Shown piece after piece: positions 48,174-59,338 of a stretch of DNA of 64,000 bases (position 1 is its first letter; each line of letters begins with the position of its first letter). This DNA is from Agrocybe praecox (Eukaryota; Basidiomycota; Agaricomycetes; Agaricales; Agrocybaceae), in contig OZ024851.1 in assembly GCA_964017145.1 (NCBI GenBank), forward strand, positions 1,116,001 to 1,180,000, given 5' to 3'. A program made the translations under genes and the position numbers. The notes under the pieces were generated by a model. The model was not told where the DNA came from. It worked only from the letters and a program-made list of their open reading frames with translations, and searched no databases.

Positions 48174-51100
48174 GTGTGAGAGGACTTGGGGAAATGGGTA
48201 CGAGACATTGCCACTCCACTCCACTGGCTCGTTTGTGTCCACTTGAACAATTCATTTGGATGTACCTGGAAGGATGGTGTTTGGACTAATGGCCAAAAAT
48301 GTGCCCCTGATATTCAATTGGGAAGGAAGAACGCTCTGCATTATCAGCGCCGGCCATCTCTTTGTTTTCGTTTTCATCTGTTTTCTAGCATACGCAACAG
48401 AGAAATAGGCCGCAAGTGAGTTCTTCAAGTTCTCTCTGTATCTCTCCGCATTTTCGTGCATTATTGATTGTAGTAGTAAGTATCCGACAATGACATGTAC
48501 GTACCACTCTGATCCTGAGGCCTGAGATCCAACCAGTTCGTAAGTTCCTTATCTAAGCTTCACAGGAAAATTCACACTCACATCACTTTTAAAGGAAACA
48601 CTATGTATGCGCGCAAACGAACGTTAAATACCAGCTCCGAAGTTACCGCTGCGTGAATTGTCAAAGAGACCCCTTTGATACACCGACTCCACTCAGCTGT
48701 ATTGAACAACGACCCAACGTCCCCCTGTCGAAGATGCGGGCTTCTTTTTTTTGGGGGGCTGTTTATTCAGTGTCATACGTGATAATTTTAACCCCTAACC
48801 TGCTGTGGTCGCTCCAAGATTGCGTCAGGTTAGATAAATAGCAAACTAATATGGTTCACCGTCATGATTCACAACCACTGTCAGCTGCCAGTGGGCACAT
48901 CGCGACTCTTTTTCGAGATTTAAAGTCGTTCGGTATCTTGTACGACTTGCCATTCTTGCTCTTCTATGTAAATTGGGCCCCTTCTTGATTAATGGATGTG
49001 TTCGTCGGGGCATATATAAATATTATTTTTGATATGTTATGCGGCTGAAATTTGATCGTGCCCTCTCACCAACACGTCTGTCGCAACCGTTGTTCAAGTT
49101 GGATCTGGCACATACAAGAACGATATGATATAATGCTGGAAATATTAAATCGGTCCGCGCAGAGTCTTTTCGTTGCTAGTTGGACGTCGAGGACCGAATG
49201 TAAAACTTTGTGGTGACTCGTCGTTGGATGTGGATGCTTTCACAAGTTCTGGATTTATTAAATACCGCATGAAGATTGACGTTGAGCGCCAATCCTCGGG
49301 TCAACTCTGTAGAAAGACAAGTCAGATACACTGCGTTATCCCATCTCGCCCTTCGCTAGCAAGCACCCTCCCTGTCCAGCGTTTCGCCGTCGAAATTGGT
49401 GGGCATTCTTGCCGCGTACTGAGAACTTGTGTTTCATGATGAACCTACGAATGTCAAAATGAAGCGGTTAGTACTGGGGGTGTCTTCGAAACGCAAGTAA
49501 ATGAAAGACTTACAGGTTCATTCATTCGCGGGCTATATTATTCCCTAGTCAAACTCGATCTCGATGTGACATGGTCAGTCAGCTCAATTCAAACCGAACG
49601 CCGCCTCCGCCGCCGAATCCGTGTTTCTTAGCTATCCCAAAGGGACCTCCTATCTCTGCTCCTTTGAGAAAAATCGGAATTCAGGTGTAGCCAGCAGTCT
49701 GTTTGTGGAGATCATGCACCGCCGATCCACCACCCCAAACCCCCTCCAGACACATACTTTTCTTCTCCAACCATTCAACCATTTTTCATCCCAGTCTGAG
49801 CTTAGATAGTAGATTCCTCGATGTGAAATGATGGTAAGATGTCGCATATACGTCGAACGTTCCCACCCCAGGTTGTCAAATGTACACCAGATCAGCTCGG
49901 CACGATATTCTTGAAGTGCATGGCAATAAAGTGGGATGGCGTGTTAATCGAAAGGCAGGGACGTGTTGAATAGTGGATAGAACGGGGCTCGGAGCGTAGA
50001 TGAATGATGAATTGAATGTCGTTGAGTCGATACGATGCGCAGGACGTCAAAGTTGTTGCCTCAGCACATCCTGCATCGAACATCCCCGTTCTATCATCCT
50101 ATTTCTGAAATCGTAACACGTTGGTTGCCGCGATTCAAAGACCAGAGATGAGATGTGTCGACGTCTGAAACAGCCTATAAGTAAGGCAGACGGAGGTGAG
50201 CAGATTAAGGGGATATGTTGACCGAAAGGGCAGAGGGCGATAGAGGCTTGACAGGGTGCAAATGGAGGAGGACGACGAGATTGAGAGCGCCAGAATTCCA
50301 TCACATCCGAGCATGTACGGAAGTCGAATCAACGTGTTACACAGCACACAAGTGTTGATGATGTCATTGATCGTGGGTGGAAGGTACACTGTCCGTTTTT
50401 GGGAGAGGGAGCAGAACAGCAGTAAGTGGCGGAGAATGACAGGATGAATCAGAGGGTACGCTATTTGGCACTGTCGACGGAGAAGGGGGTGATGAAAATG
50501 GGACGGGACGACGCGACAGGAGAGGACTGATGATATGGGCCCATAGGAGAGACAAAAGTGTCATTGGGACTGGCTATGCGAGCGGCAAGACAAGCCAAGG
50601 ACGACGCGGACGAAAGGGCGGAATTGGAAGAAGATGGTGGATAGGGCCAGTAAGAGGAGGATGAGTTTGATTTGCCAGGGTGATAATGACCTGCTAGTGT
50701 TGACCGAGTTGTCCGACAGGCAGATTCTGCAGAAATTTGACGAACAGCGCGGATCTGGAAAACCAGCAGAGACGAGGTATCGTTCGATTGGTATAAGTCG
50801 GCTGGCGAAAGATGGCGCTGGAGGTGTTGAATCAGAGGGTACGTCATTGGTACTGTAAACTTGGCTTCCATTTTCTTCGACACAATACAAGATTTTTGTT
50901 CTCCTGGCAGCTTGATATCAGAAGTGAACTCAGAAGTGGAACGGATCGCGGCGAATCGAGTTCAGCTTGTCGCCTTTCATATTTTCGATCCCTGCTGATC
51001 TGAAAATTAGAACACAAATTCTACAAGGGAAGTGGCGTTGACTTCAGGCCTAGTATGGGGGATCGACGTCGACAGGTACTCATGCACATGGTTGAGGTTT

Positions 51101-52316
51101 GAAGGTTGTTGGAGTTAACGTTGAATGTGCACTATATACTACACTGTAAAAAGTTGAGATCGACATCTGTATAATGGAAATTCCGGCTCGGAATGTCCGG
51201 CGATCACTCCAGCGGTCCGTCGGCAACTGCAATCACCGGTGGTTATGCACAGAGAATTGAAACGCCGCTTAAGCAGCGGCTAACATGGAGCCTGCCTCTA
51301 ACTCTAACCTCTTGTTAGATATGGACTCGCCTAGTTCATTAGTGCCTCACACGCACAACAAAATGCATGCGCGTCATTAGACGCGCCCATCACGCGCAGA
51401 CCCCGTCGTCCACAGAAGAAGAAAAGGTGGATGACGGAACAATTTTTATTTGTCCAAACCTTATTTCCTATTCTTACTACATACAGTGCTCTTTCCGTGA
51501 CTGAGGTCAGTAAAATTTATTTTACTGCTTCTTACATATTTACATATTATCCTATCGTCGTCTAGTCCCTTCGTTTCACAGGCAGCCAGACCAAAATATA
51601 GTCAAATTCATTGTGGCTGAGTTCCCTTGTCCAACGTCTCTAACCACTAACCCCCTAACCTCCAACCCAAACATTAACACTAGCACTAACACTAACATAG
51701 GCAGAGGGATCTGCAGTTCAGTGAATTTGAGTAAATGCGGACTTTAAATCAGGGCGGGCAGAACGATCAGCGTTGTGCCGAAAGAGGCCGTCGGACTCGT
51801 GCAAACATTACGAGTGGGGATTTCCAATTCACAGATTCTATCGCTGAGCAAGGGGCTCCTGCTGCAGAAGTTTGCATGAAGGCCGACCAAAGACCGGCTC
51901 ATTTGAAACCGATTCACGCGGTTACCGCCCACATGGAATCCCATCTCTGCTAGGTGCTCGTTGAGCAGGAGTCGCAACACACACTCTTGCTCTCCCTGAC
52001 GATGATACTCGTTCAATCGTCTGGGGAATTTATGTGTCCAGAGTACTCACATCATTCGCGTTCGCAGTTGCAACGGGCGAGTGCAAAGTCGCGTAACTGT
52101 AGTCTCCCATGACAAATTTGTTAGGCAGGTTTACGCAGTTGATACCTATCAATAACGAACATGGCCTGCGCACAGTATTTCCCCATAGGCAAATAATACT
52201 GTTTCAAGTAACACAGGCCCCGCAGCCTCTCATAGGCGTATAAAAATCATCCAAGGAATCATCGGAATAAAATAAAATAAAGTTCTCGCTCTCTGACAAT
52301 CAATTCCAAAATCAAC
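48174..52316. other. Long intergenic stretch, no confident gene
   Basis: About 4.1 kb. Open frames exist on both strands, e.g. 50461-50883 minus, Ser/Pro-rich, and 50634-50858 plus, but their composition is that of overlapping noise and no domain is visible. At 51640-51700 there is a run of ACTAAC/CTAACC-like triplets. The last 100 bases include taaaataaaataaag just before the peroxygenase start. It may hold decayed genes that need similarity searching. Confidence 0.4.
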
Positions 52317-53627
52317 ATGCTCACTACCGGATTTCTCTATGCAGTCCTAGCGCTGGCGAGCTGCGTGCAAGCTTTCCCAGCTTACGGTTCACTCGCTGGG
52401 ATGACGCGCGAGCAACTCGATACTATCGTGCCTACTCTCAAGTACACCAAGCCACAGAATCCCCCAGGCCCTCTGATCGACAATTCGACTAAGCTCGTCA
52501 ACGATGCAGCCCATCCTTGGAAACCTCAGGCTCCGGGAGATCTCCGTGGCCCATGTCCAGGACTTAACACTCTTGCTTCGCATGGCGTGAGCTAATTTCC
52601 GAACTCTGACTCAACAACAACTGACATAACCTCCTCGAATAGTATCTTCCGCGTAACGGAATAGCCACGCCCGCCCAAATCATTAACGCAGTGCAAGAAG
52701 GCCAGTATTCTCGATCAAATTGCTTCTATCAGACGGACAACTAATTGGTTTGATTAGGCTTCAACATGGACAACGGCATCGCGGTTCTCGTTACCTACGC
52801 TGCCTTCCTCGTCGACGGGAACGTCATCACAAACTTGCTCAGTATAGGTGGGAAGACATCATCCACCGGTCCCAACCCACCGGCTCCTGCTAGCGTCGGT
52901 GGGCTTAACACCCATGCGGTCTTCGAAGGCGACGCCAGTATGACGCGCGAGGACTTCTTTTTTGGAGATAACCACAGCCTTAACGAGACTCTTTTCGACC
53001 AGGTACGTGAGAAACAAAAACACATTATTTATTGGTCTCGTCGTTAAATATTTTCTTTTTTAGTTCGTCGACTTTAGCAACCGATTCGGTGCAGGAAAAT
53101 ACAATCTCACCGTCGCTGGCAAGCTTCGAGCCCAGCGCATCCAGCAGTCGATTGCAACCAACCCAACTTTCTCCTTCGTCTCTCCTAGATATTTCACCGC
53201 ATACGCCGAATCCGTCTTCCCCATAAATTTCTTTGTTGACGGACGACAAAATGACGGCCAACTGGACATGTCCGCCGCGCGTGAATTCTTCCAACACTCC
53301 CGCATGCCCGAGGGTTTCTTCCGCGCCAGCAGTCCAGTTGGCGACGAAGGCAGTGATCAAGTTGCGGCGGTAGCCTTTATTTCTCCAGGAGGAAATGTCG
53401 GTGGAAAGGTCAACAGCTACACCGTTGACCCAACCTCTGCGGACTTGAACAGACCCTGCCTCCTGTACACCAACTTTGTTGAGAAGACCATTTTCGGATT
53501 GTATCCCAACCCATCCGGCGTCTTGCTCGACGCCTTGAATACCAACCTCGACTTCTTGTTCCTTGGATTCAAGGACTCCGGATGCACTCAAGTGTTCCCT
53601 TATGCAAACCTCACTAAAAACAATTAG
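52317..53627 (+). CDS. Unspecific peroxygenase (heme-thiolate, long type)
   Basis: Four exons: 52317-52586, 52643-52700, 52758-53002 and 53064-53627, about 378 aa. Intron 2 (52701-52757) has a GC donor. A signal peptide (MLTTGFLYAVLALASCVQA) is followed by a propeptide-like stretch. The heme ligand is Cys80 in RGPCPGLNTLASHGYLPRNG. The acid-base motif is FEGDASMTR (Glu-Gly-Asp with the downstream Arg), and GGLNTHAVFEGD, NRFGAGKYNLTVAG, VNSYTVDPTSADLNRPC and a terminal GCTQVFPYANL agree with group II peroxygenases related to that of Agrocybe aegerita. The enzyme uses H2O2 to oxygenate unactivated carbons and aromatics outside the cell. Intact. Peroxide could come from the glyoxal oxidase at 9.6 kb. 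Confidence 0.95.
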
Positions 53628-55327
53628 TGGAAACCATTGATTGTCCTATACTGCGAGCTGGGTTTTTTGTTATTACGAAACTTGTCGAGGGACACATCAT
53701 TAACCAGTAGAATACGGCTCCATGTGTGATCGTTTTGTATTGTGCTATCACATCAAGGACTATCATCTATATATATATGTCATTAATTTTGAGAAACATA
53801 TTCGAGTCGAAAGCCCTTCCATATGTTCCATTTCTGGGGTCAAACAAAATTTTAGTGTCCTATAAAAGTAAGAGTGATGAAGAAAAGATACGAAAAGAGC
53901 TGCAGTATAGAGATGAGAAGTCGTTGTATAGGAGTTCGGAAAAAGGAAGAATGTTACGGCGTGAAAAGCGAAGTGGACAAGAGGTGTTTATGAGCCTTGA
54001 AGCCAGCAAGATGCAGGATTCATGCTCGGTAAAAGATATGCGGCGATTTTCAGGTCGTTTGTAGGTCTTGTCGGCGTCGGAGTGGCTAAGACTGCTACCG
54101 CGCTCATCAACGGGCTACTTGACGCTGGGTTTGGATTTATCGTCATTTGCAACAAGATAATCGCCAAGCAATAATAAAATACTGGCAGATGATTCTCAAT
54201 GAGTATGGGGCATTTATATGCCATGAGGAGAGACGGAAGTACACCGTAATGATGGTGACAAAGGTTGTTTTAATGAATCCCAAACCCAGTTTGCACTCGG
54301 AATTCGCCGAGATATGATATCAACTCCGTTCAGAATTAAGCGCCGGCCTAAAACGATTGTCGATACATACATTTGGTCTGGTTTAACATTGCTAGCCATC
54401 AATTTTTCAAACGTTAAAAGTAGCTAAAAAAACCTAGAGTTTGAGCCTTTTTAATGAAAAAAAAAAGATATTAGATATTAGTGTTCACTGTTTGCGCATA
54501 ACGGTGTTCGTAACATTTGCGTTGATTATTGCCATAGACCTGCAGTAGTCACTATACATATTTAACTTGACAATCACTGTAAATCATAAGGCGGGTGATC
54601 GGTTGCATATTCTTATCCAGCCCCGAGTTCGCATTATTTGCATTTGGAGGACGAGTTCTCCGAGTTACGGAATCGAAGGGAGCTTGATATAAATAGATGG
54701 ATGGATTTCCCAAAAATTGATTGTCCAATCACGATCGTATGTATGTAATATGTATGCCCTCATCGAGCCAAGAACTCAGGAGGCAGGCAGGAAGGCAGGC
54801 CTTGAAGCGTCTAATCATTTGATGGATATATGATACCATCTACTGATGAAGAAGCCTTCGAGTTTATAAATTTTATGTGCAGAAGGTTGTGAGTTGTTGA
54901 TAACCCTGGTCGGCGCTTTCTTGCCTATAGTACTATAGCACGAGTATGTCAGTTCACATCTTTCCTTTCGGATATCGAGACCAAAGCTAGGCCAGAGAAA
55001 TGCTTATATGATTATAGGAATTCGATCTCAGCCCAAAGCATCTCTTTGCAAGTTCAACGGGCTCGACTTCGTTCCTTTAATACTGGATAAACTCTCGAGT
55101 ATGATGGATACTATCCTTCCGTGGACATGCTAACGGCCTCTCTCTTAACAGGGCATGATATGCAGATATAACCATAATATGGTTCAGCAGTACTGGTGCA
55201 ATATAATATAGCCATACTAACGTGGATAGTGAACTACAAAAAACTAAGGTTTTACTTATTTAATCGACTTTCATGTTAGCGAAATTCCCTCCTATCCCAG
55301 AGTAAGTAAATAGATGGATAGGTATTA
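53628..55327. other. Intergenic
   Basis: No gene recognised. A short frame near 54025-54175 plus (KRYAAIFRSFVGLVGVGVAK, ending NKIIAKQ) is protein-like and could be the last exon of something lost. A G/A-rich patch (gaggcaggcaggaaggcagg) lies at 54779-54798. Confidence 0.45.
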
Positions 55328-55724
55328 CTACTTGCTGCTAGTAGCGGTGCTCGTAAGGTTTGCATAAGGGAATACTTGGGTGCATCCGGAACTTTCGACT
55401 CCGAGGAACAGGAAGTTCAAGGTGGTGTTCAGGGCGTCGAGCAAAACGCCGGATGGTTGGGATACAATCCGAAAATGGTCTCCTCGACGAAGTTGGTGTA
55501 AAGGAGGTAGAAGCTGTTAAAGTCCGCAGAGGTTGGGTCAACGGTGTAGCTATTAACCTTGCCATCGACATTTCCTCCTGGCGTAATAAAGGCACCGGCC
55601 GCAACTTGATAGATGCCGATGGCGCCTTTGGGACCGTTGGCGCGGAAGAAACCGGTGGGCATTTGCGAGTTTTGGAAAAATCCACGAGCAGTGGCGTGTC
55701 GACATTTTGGAAAAGACCCATCTG
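55328..55724 (-). pseudogene. Truncated peroxygenase copy (C-terminal third), inverted
   Basis: On the minus strand the sequence begins within the DGR-QNDGQLDMSAAR equivalent, runs QMPTGFFRANGP, GGNVDGKVNSYTVDPTSADFN and YTNFVEETIFGLYPN, and ends at the GCTQVFPYANLT terminus and a stop. It corresponds to the last 130 residues of the intact gene at 52317-53627, in the opposite orientation. A one-base loss in the CCCAACCCATCC equivalent (about 55458) shifts the frame before the last 35 residues. The heme-Cys part is absent, so no enzyme can be made. Confidence 0.88.
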
Positions 55725-55863
55725 ACGAAACCTAGTTAATTTCGGTTCAGCTATAACTGCCTTAGAAGCCATAGAATACATACATTTCTGGATCTTGGAA
55801 ATTTTTCAAGAACAGGGCGAAGCGGAATTTGCCTATCCTATGCAGCCTTCCAGCCATCTCTAG

Positions 55864-58165
55864 TTGCATATAACACAGAGAAAGGGGGAAGCAACACATG
55901 TTTGTGAGGGCTCCAAGATCAACCTTAACGCCCGACGATTTTCGAGCCTAGATGACCTGCAAAAGACCCGCGAGCAGCCAGTGCCAGCGCATGACCACTC
56001 CAGAGGTCATCACGAGCGAGTAATGAACTCTGCAGATGTCCAATGGTTGACGCTCCTCTCAGTCTCGTGCTGCCTAATTTTCAGAAAGGGGTTCGTTCGT
56101 TTAGCAGACAGAAAGTAGAAAGAAAAAAGAAAAACGCATACACATCCGAGCTATAAATAAACAAGCAATACAGCCATCGGTGATGGAAATGCAAGTTCGA
56201 CGAAATAGACCATCTCCCAGAGCAAGAGGGCTCCGATATAGATGTGCGAAGGCTGGACATACGACTACAGCGTATCGTAGCCTAATTCCCGGGGGAAAGG
56301 GGTTCGATTAACAAGAGGAAAAGCAGAAAAGGATAGAAAGAGAATACGCACATTCGAGCTATAAATAAATAAACGAATGCGTGCAATATATTAAGAAACG
56401 ATAGAGCGTAAATCCAGTAGGGGTTCCCTGAGAGTCACGGTGATATGTATGGCTTGACCTGAGCGTGAGTACAGTAACCTTCCATAATGGTGGTGTCGAG
56501 CCGTAATCCTAAAAAGCGAAAGAAACAAATTGAAGTGATGACGTGAGCGACAGACAATAGAGGATGGGGCAGCTAGTGACGAACCAGATCCCAGAGCAAG
56601 AAGTTATAATTCAAGTAAAGTATACCAAAAGTCGGGCGGTATCGAGGAGATCCTGTAAATCAATACACTGTGAGTCGAGTGAACAGATAGTGAGTCCAAG
56701 ACGTACCCTCACAGAAACAGAAAATACCAACGAGGAGAATGGGGGGGAAAGCATCGGATGTGGCAGGCGATGAGCACATTGGAGGTGGTGAGTGCGGATG
56801 ATTCGGAGCTCGAAGGCCATGTTATAAAAGTTGATAATGTATATACGACGATATCGACGGGACCTATGATGCTTGAGAACAGTTTCGTCGCAGCTAAACA
56901 GCGGGGGGAAGGACGATGACCATCAAGTGAAATGATACAGCGGAGAAGGAAGGTGTATGAGAGCAGTAATAGCACCATCGAGCTGGGAGTTTTGACCAAG
57001 GGCGAATGTGATGGAGGTATAGAGGCTTGCGAGTGATATATGTGACTGAGTCGCAGATGTTCGTTGTAGTAAACAAGGTCCAGGTTCATTTGTATGTCCA
57101 TAGGTTTGAAGACCAAGGTTGACCGAAGAAGCGGTAGTAAAGGAGCGTGGTGATAAGAGAAAGAACTAAAATTTCCGAGAGAAAATCAGTAACAGTTTAC
57201 TTTGCAAAGCGTTGACCTGGCACATAAACCTCTAGGTATCTGCCGTCTGGCACATGCAGGGCTTGTATATGCGTATAAGAGCGACACTGAATACTCACAT
57301 ATCTAACCAAGACAAGATGGAGCGGCGCTCAACTTTCCTTCCAACTGACATATGTCTTGATGAGATTACCAAGAACGAGAGAATGGTGCGTGTGATGTGG
57401 TTACAGTGTATGATCATGACAACTGGTACTGGCGCTACGCTACCCTATCGAAGAAGAATGAATTGATATTAAATTGAGGTGACGAATGAAAAGACGAACC
57501 TGTTTGAAAGGCACCCTAATTTGTATGTATGTGTTCCCAGACATCTTTGAGTCCCCATGCATGACAGATGACACTCGCATTTGATCTCGAGTTCTGTCCT
57601 CGACGGATATATTGGCTTGGACGACATGGGTTGTTGCGGAGATGAGATTGAGGCAGGCAGGAGTTGGGGGTTCAAACGTTCAAATGTTCAAGCTGCTCCG
57701 AAAGTGTGGTTGTGCGCATTGTTGGAAGCATAGCTTCTTGAAGAATGGGTTCTTCGCGCTGGGGAGAGTGAGCCTCTCGAATATGATGCAGGTGTTTCTG
57801 GAAACTTACAACCGACGAAAAAAACACGGGCGCGTGGCTGTCCCACTTCCTCGACCCATAAATATTCAGATTTGAGAATTCATCTCCCTCGTCATGTTAT
57901 TTCGTTCATATTATCCTCGTTGAGACCAGGTCGGTTTGGTTGCAGAACTCTCAGTGGGATCGCGTCGTCTTAGTTTACGATGGCGCCAAGGACTATAGGA
58001 TGGGTTTGACGACATTACTCCTATACGATGGTAGGAGAAGAGTGTGAGGCTGCGACGATGATGAAGAAGCTGAAGGTGCGCGATTCGCCTCGAATAAACA
58101 GTTGTGAGCCAAAAATAACGTTCAGTTAAATTTGGTGTCGTTCAAAATAAACATAGTCAAATATT
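55864..58165. other. Intergenic, no confident gene
   Basis: About 2.3 kb with an imperfect direct repeat (listed separately). Minus-strand frames around 56709-57116 are partly hydrophobic but show no family signature. No call. Confidence 0.4.
56080..56385. repeat. Imperfect direct repeat, unit about 205 bp
   Basis: The block gcctaattttcagaaaggggttcgttc followed by a purine-rich stretch and gagctataaataaa at 56070-56165 recurs at 56279-56372 as gcctaattcccgggggaaaggggttcgatt, the purine stretch and gagctataaataaa. Between the two the similarity is weaker. Confidence 0.6.
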
Positions 58166-58627
58166 GGCGATTCACAGTAGCCAACTTTTGGTCCAACTTT
58201 TGATTCCGACTTTTGTCCCGATCACAAAAAGTTGGGAACCAAAAGTTGGCCAACTTCCGAAAGTCGTGCTCGCGAGCACGACTTTCGGTCCAACTTTTTG
58301 ATGGGCAACTTTTACAGCCAAGATGACTGTTTTACCTCTAACTCATTCAATTATGACACTTTTCCCCTGATATTTTCGAACTTTGTGTACTTTAGTCTTG
58401 CTAATATGACTGTCAAAATAAATCTGTATTAATAGTCAGAGATCGAACATGAAAGAAAAAGTTTCCGTCCATTGCCAGTAAGTTTGATCAATTGGCGGCT
58501 AGCGGGCCATTCACACCATCTCGTCTGACTTTGATGTCAACTTGTACGAAGTTGGCAGAAAAGTTGAACCAAAAGTTGAACCAAAGTTGGCCAAAAGTTG
58601 GCCAAAAGTTGGCTACTGTGAAACGCC
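58166..58627. mobile_element. 462 bp MITE-like element built of CCAACTTTTGG subrepeats
   Basis: The ends match as inverted repeats: GGCGATTCACAGTAGCCAAC at the left and its near-complement, ending GTTGGCTACTGTGAAACGCC, at the right. Inside, the 11-base motif ccaacttttgg (or its complement) occurs several times near each end, and a perfect 32-base palindrome lies at 58257-58288. No coding capacity. The flanks (aatatt, ctatta) give no clear target duplication. It sits about 700 bases upstream of the C2-NACHT-WD40 gene. Confidence 0.75.
58257..58288. repeat. Perfect 32-base palindrome
   Basis: A run of 16 bases (ccgaaagtcgtgctcg) followed at once by its exact reverse complement, inside the 462 bp element. 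It would form a hairpin with no loop. Confidence 0.9.
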
Positions 58628-59338
58628 CTATTATTATTCCGGCGCCGAATCCCGATTGGTATTTTGCCCTCCTCTGTTCCGTTATGCACGACGCTGGAGC
58701 CTTTCTTTTCCCCTGTATACCTCTCGGAATTCTTTTCTGCTTTTCGTTATGCTGTTGTGTTTGCCTTTTTGCATAGGATTTGGCTTCAACACGGCTTATT
58801 TCAATGCCACTCAGATGCTTACTATTTTTTGCGTCTTGGATACATCCTCCGCTTAATGCAGGCCTATATTTCTCCAAAATCTTCCTGTCTATCCCGTGGC
58901 CATTATGCACACATTCCGAAGACCTCGATAACGTCGGTTCAGTCCAGTTCGAAACTACTCGCCCATCTAAGCGTACATGGTCGTTCTCTGGCGAATTCTG
59001 CGCAAGGCTCAAGTTTTGGACCTGTATTTTCTTTTTGACTATTTTTTCTCTCTCTCTTAACCACTATCCATTCAATGTGAATGCTTTAATGCACCAGATA
59101 TACATATGCAAATTATGGGAATTTAAACACAACAAGAAGAAAACTAAACTCACGAACGTAGTCGAAAAGTTCGTGCTAAACGGGTCGGTCACGGACGGGC
59201 TGGTGGCATAATTTTAGCGCATCAACGACAAACGTGCGCGTGAGACCTGCGACTCCGAGTCTCGATGCACTGCTTGCCACACACACCACTTCGCTTCCAC
59301 AAACTTGCTCTCTTACGCTCAAGTGATATTTTCTCGAT

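Noticed and set aside
50461..50890. 140-codon Ser/Pro-rich minus-strand frame
   Set aside because: Low complexity with open frames on the other strand; no domain or signal peptide.
51640..51700. CTAACC/ACTAAC run as a telomeric repeat
   Set aside because: Only a few irregular units, not the TTAGGG repeat of basidiomycetes in tandem, and in the middle of the sequence.
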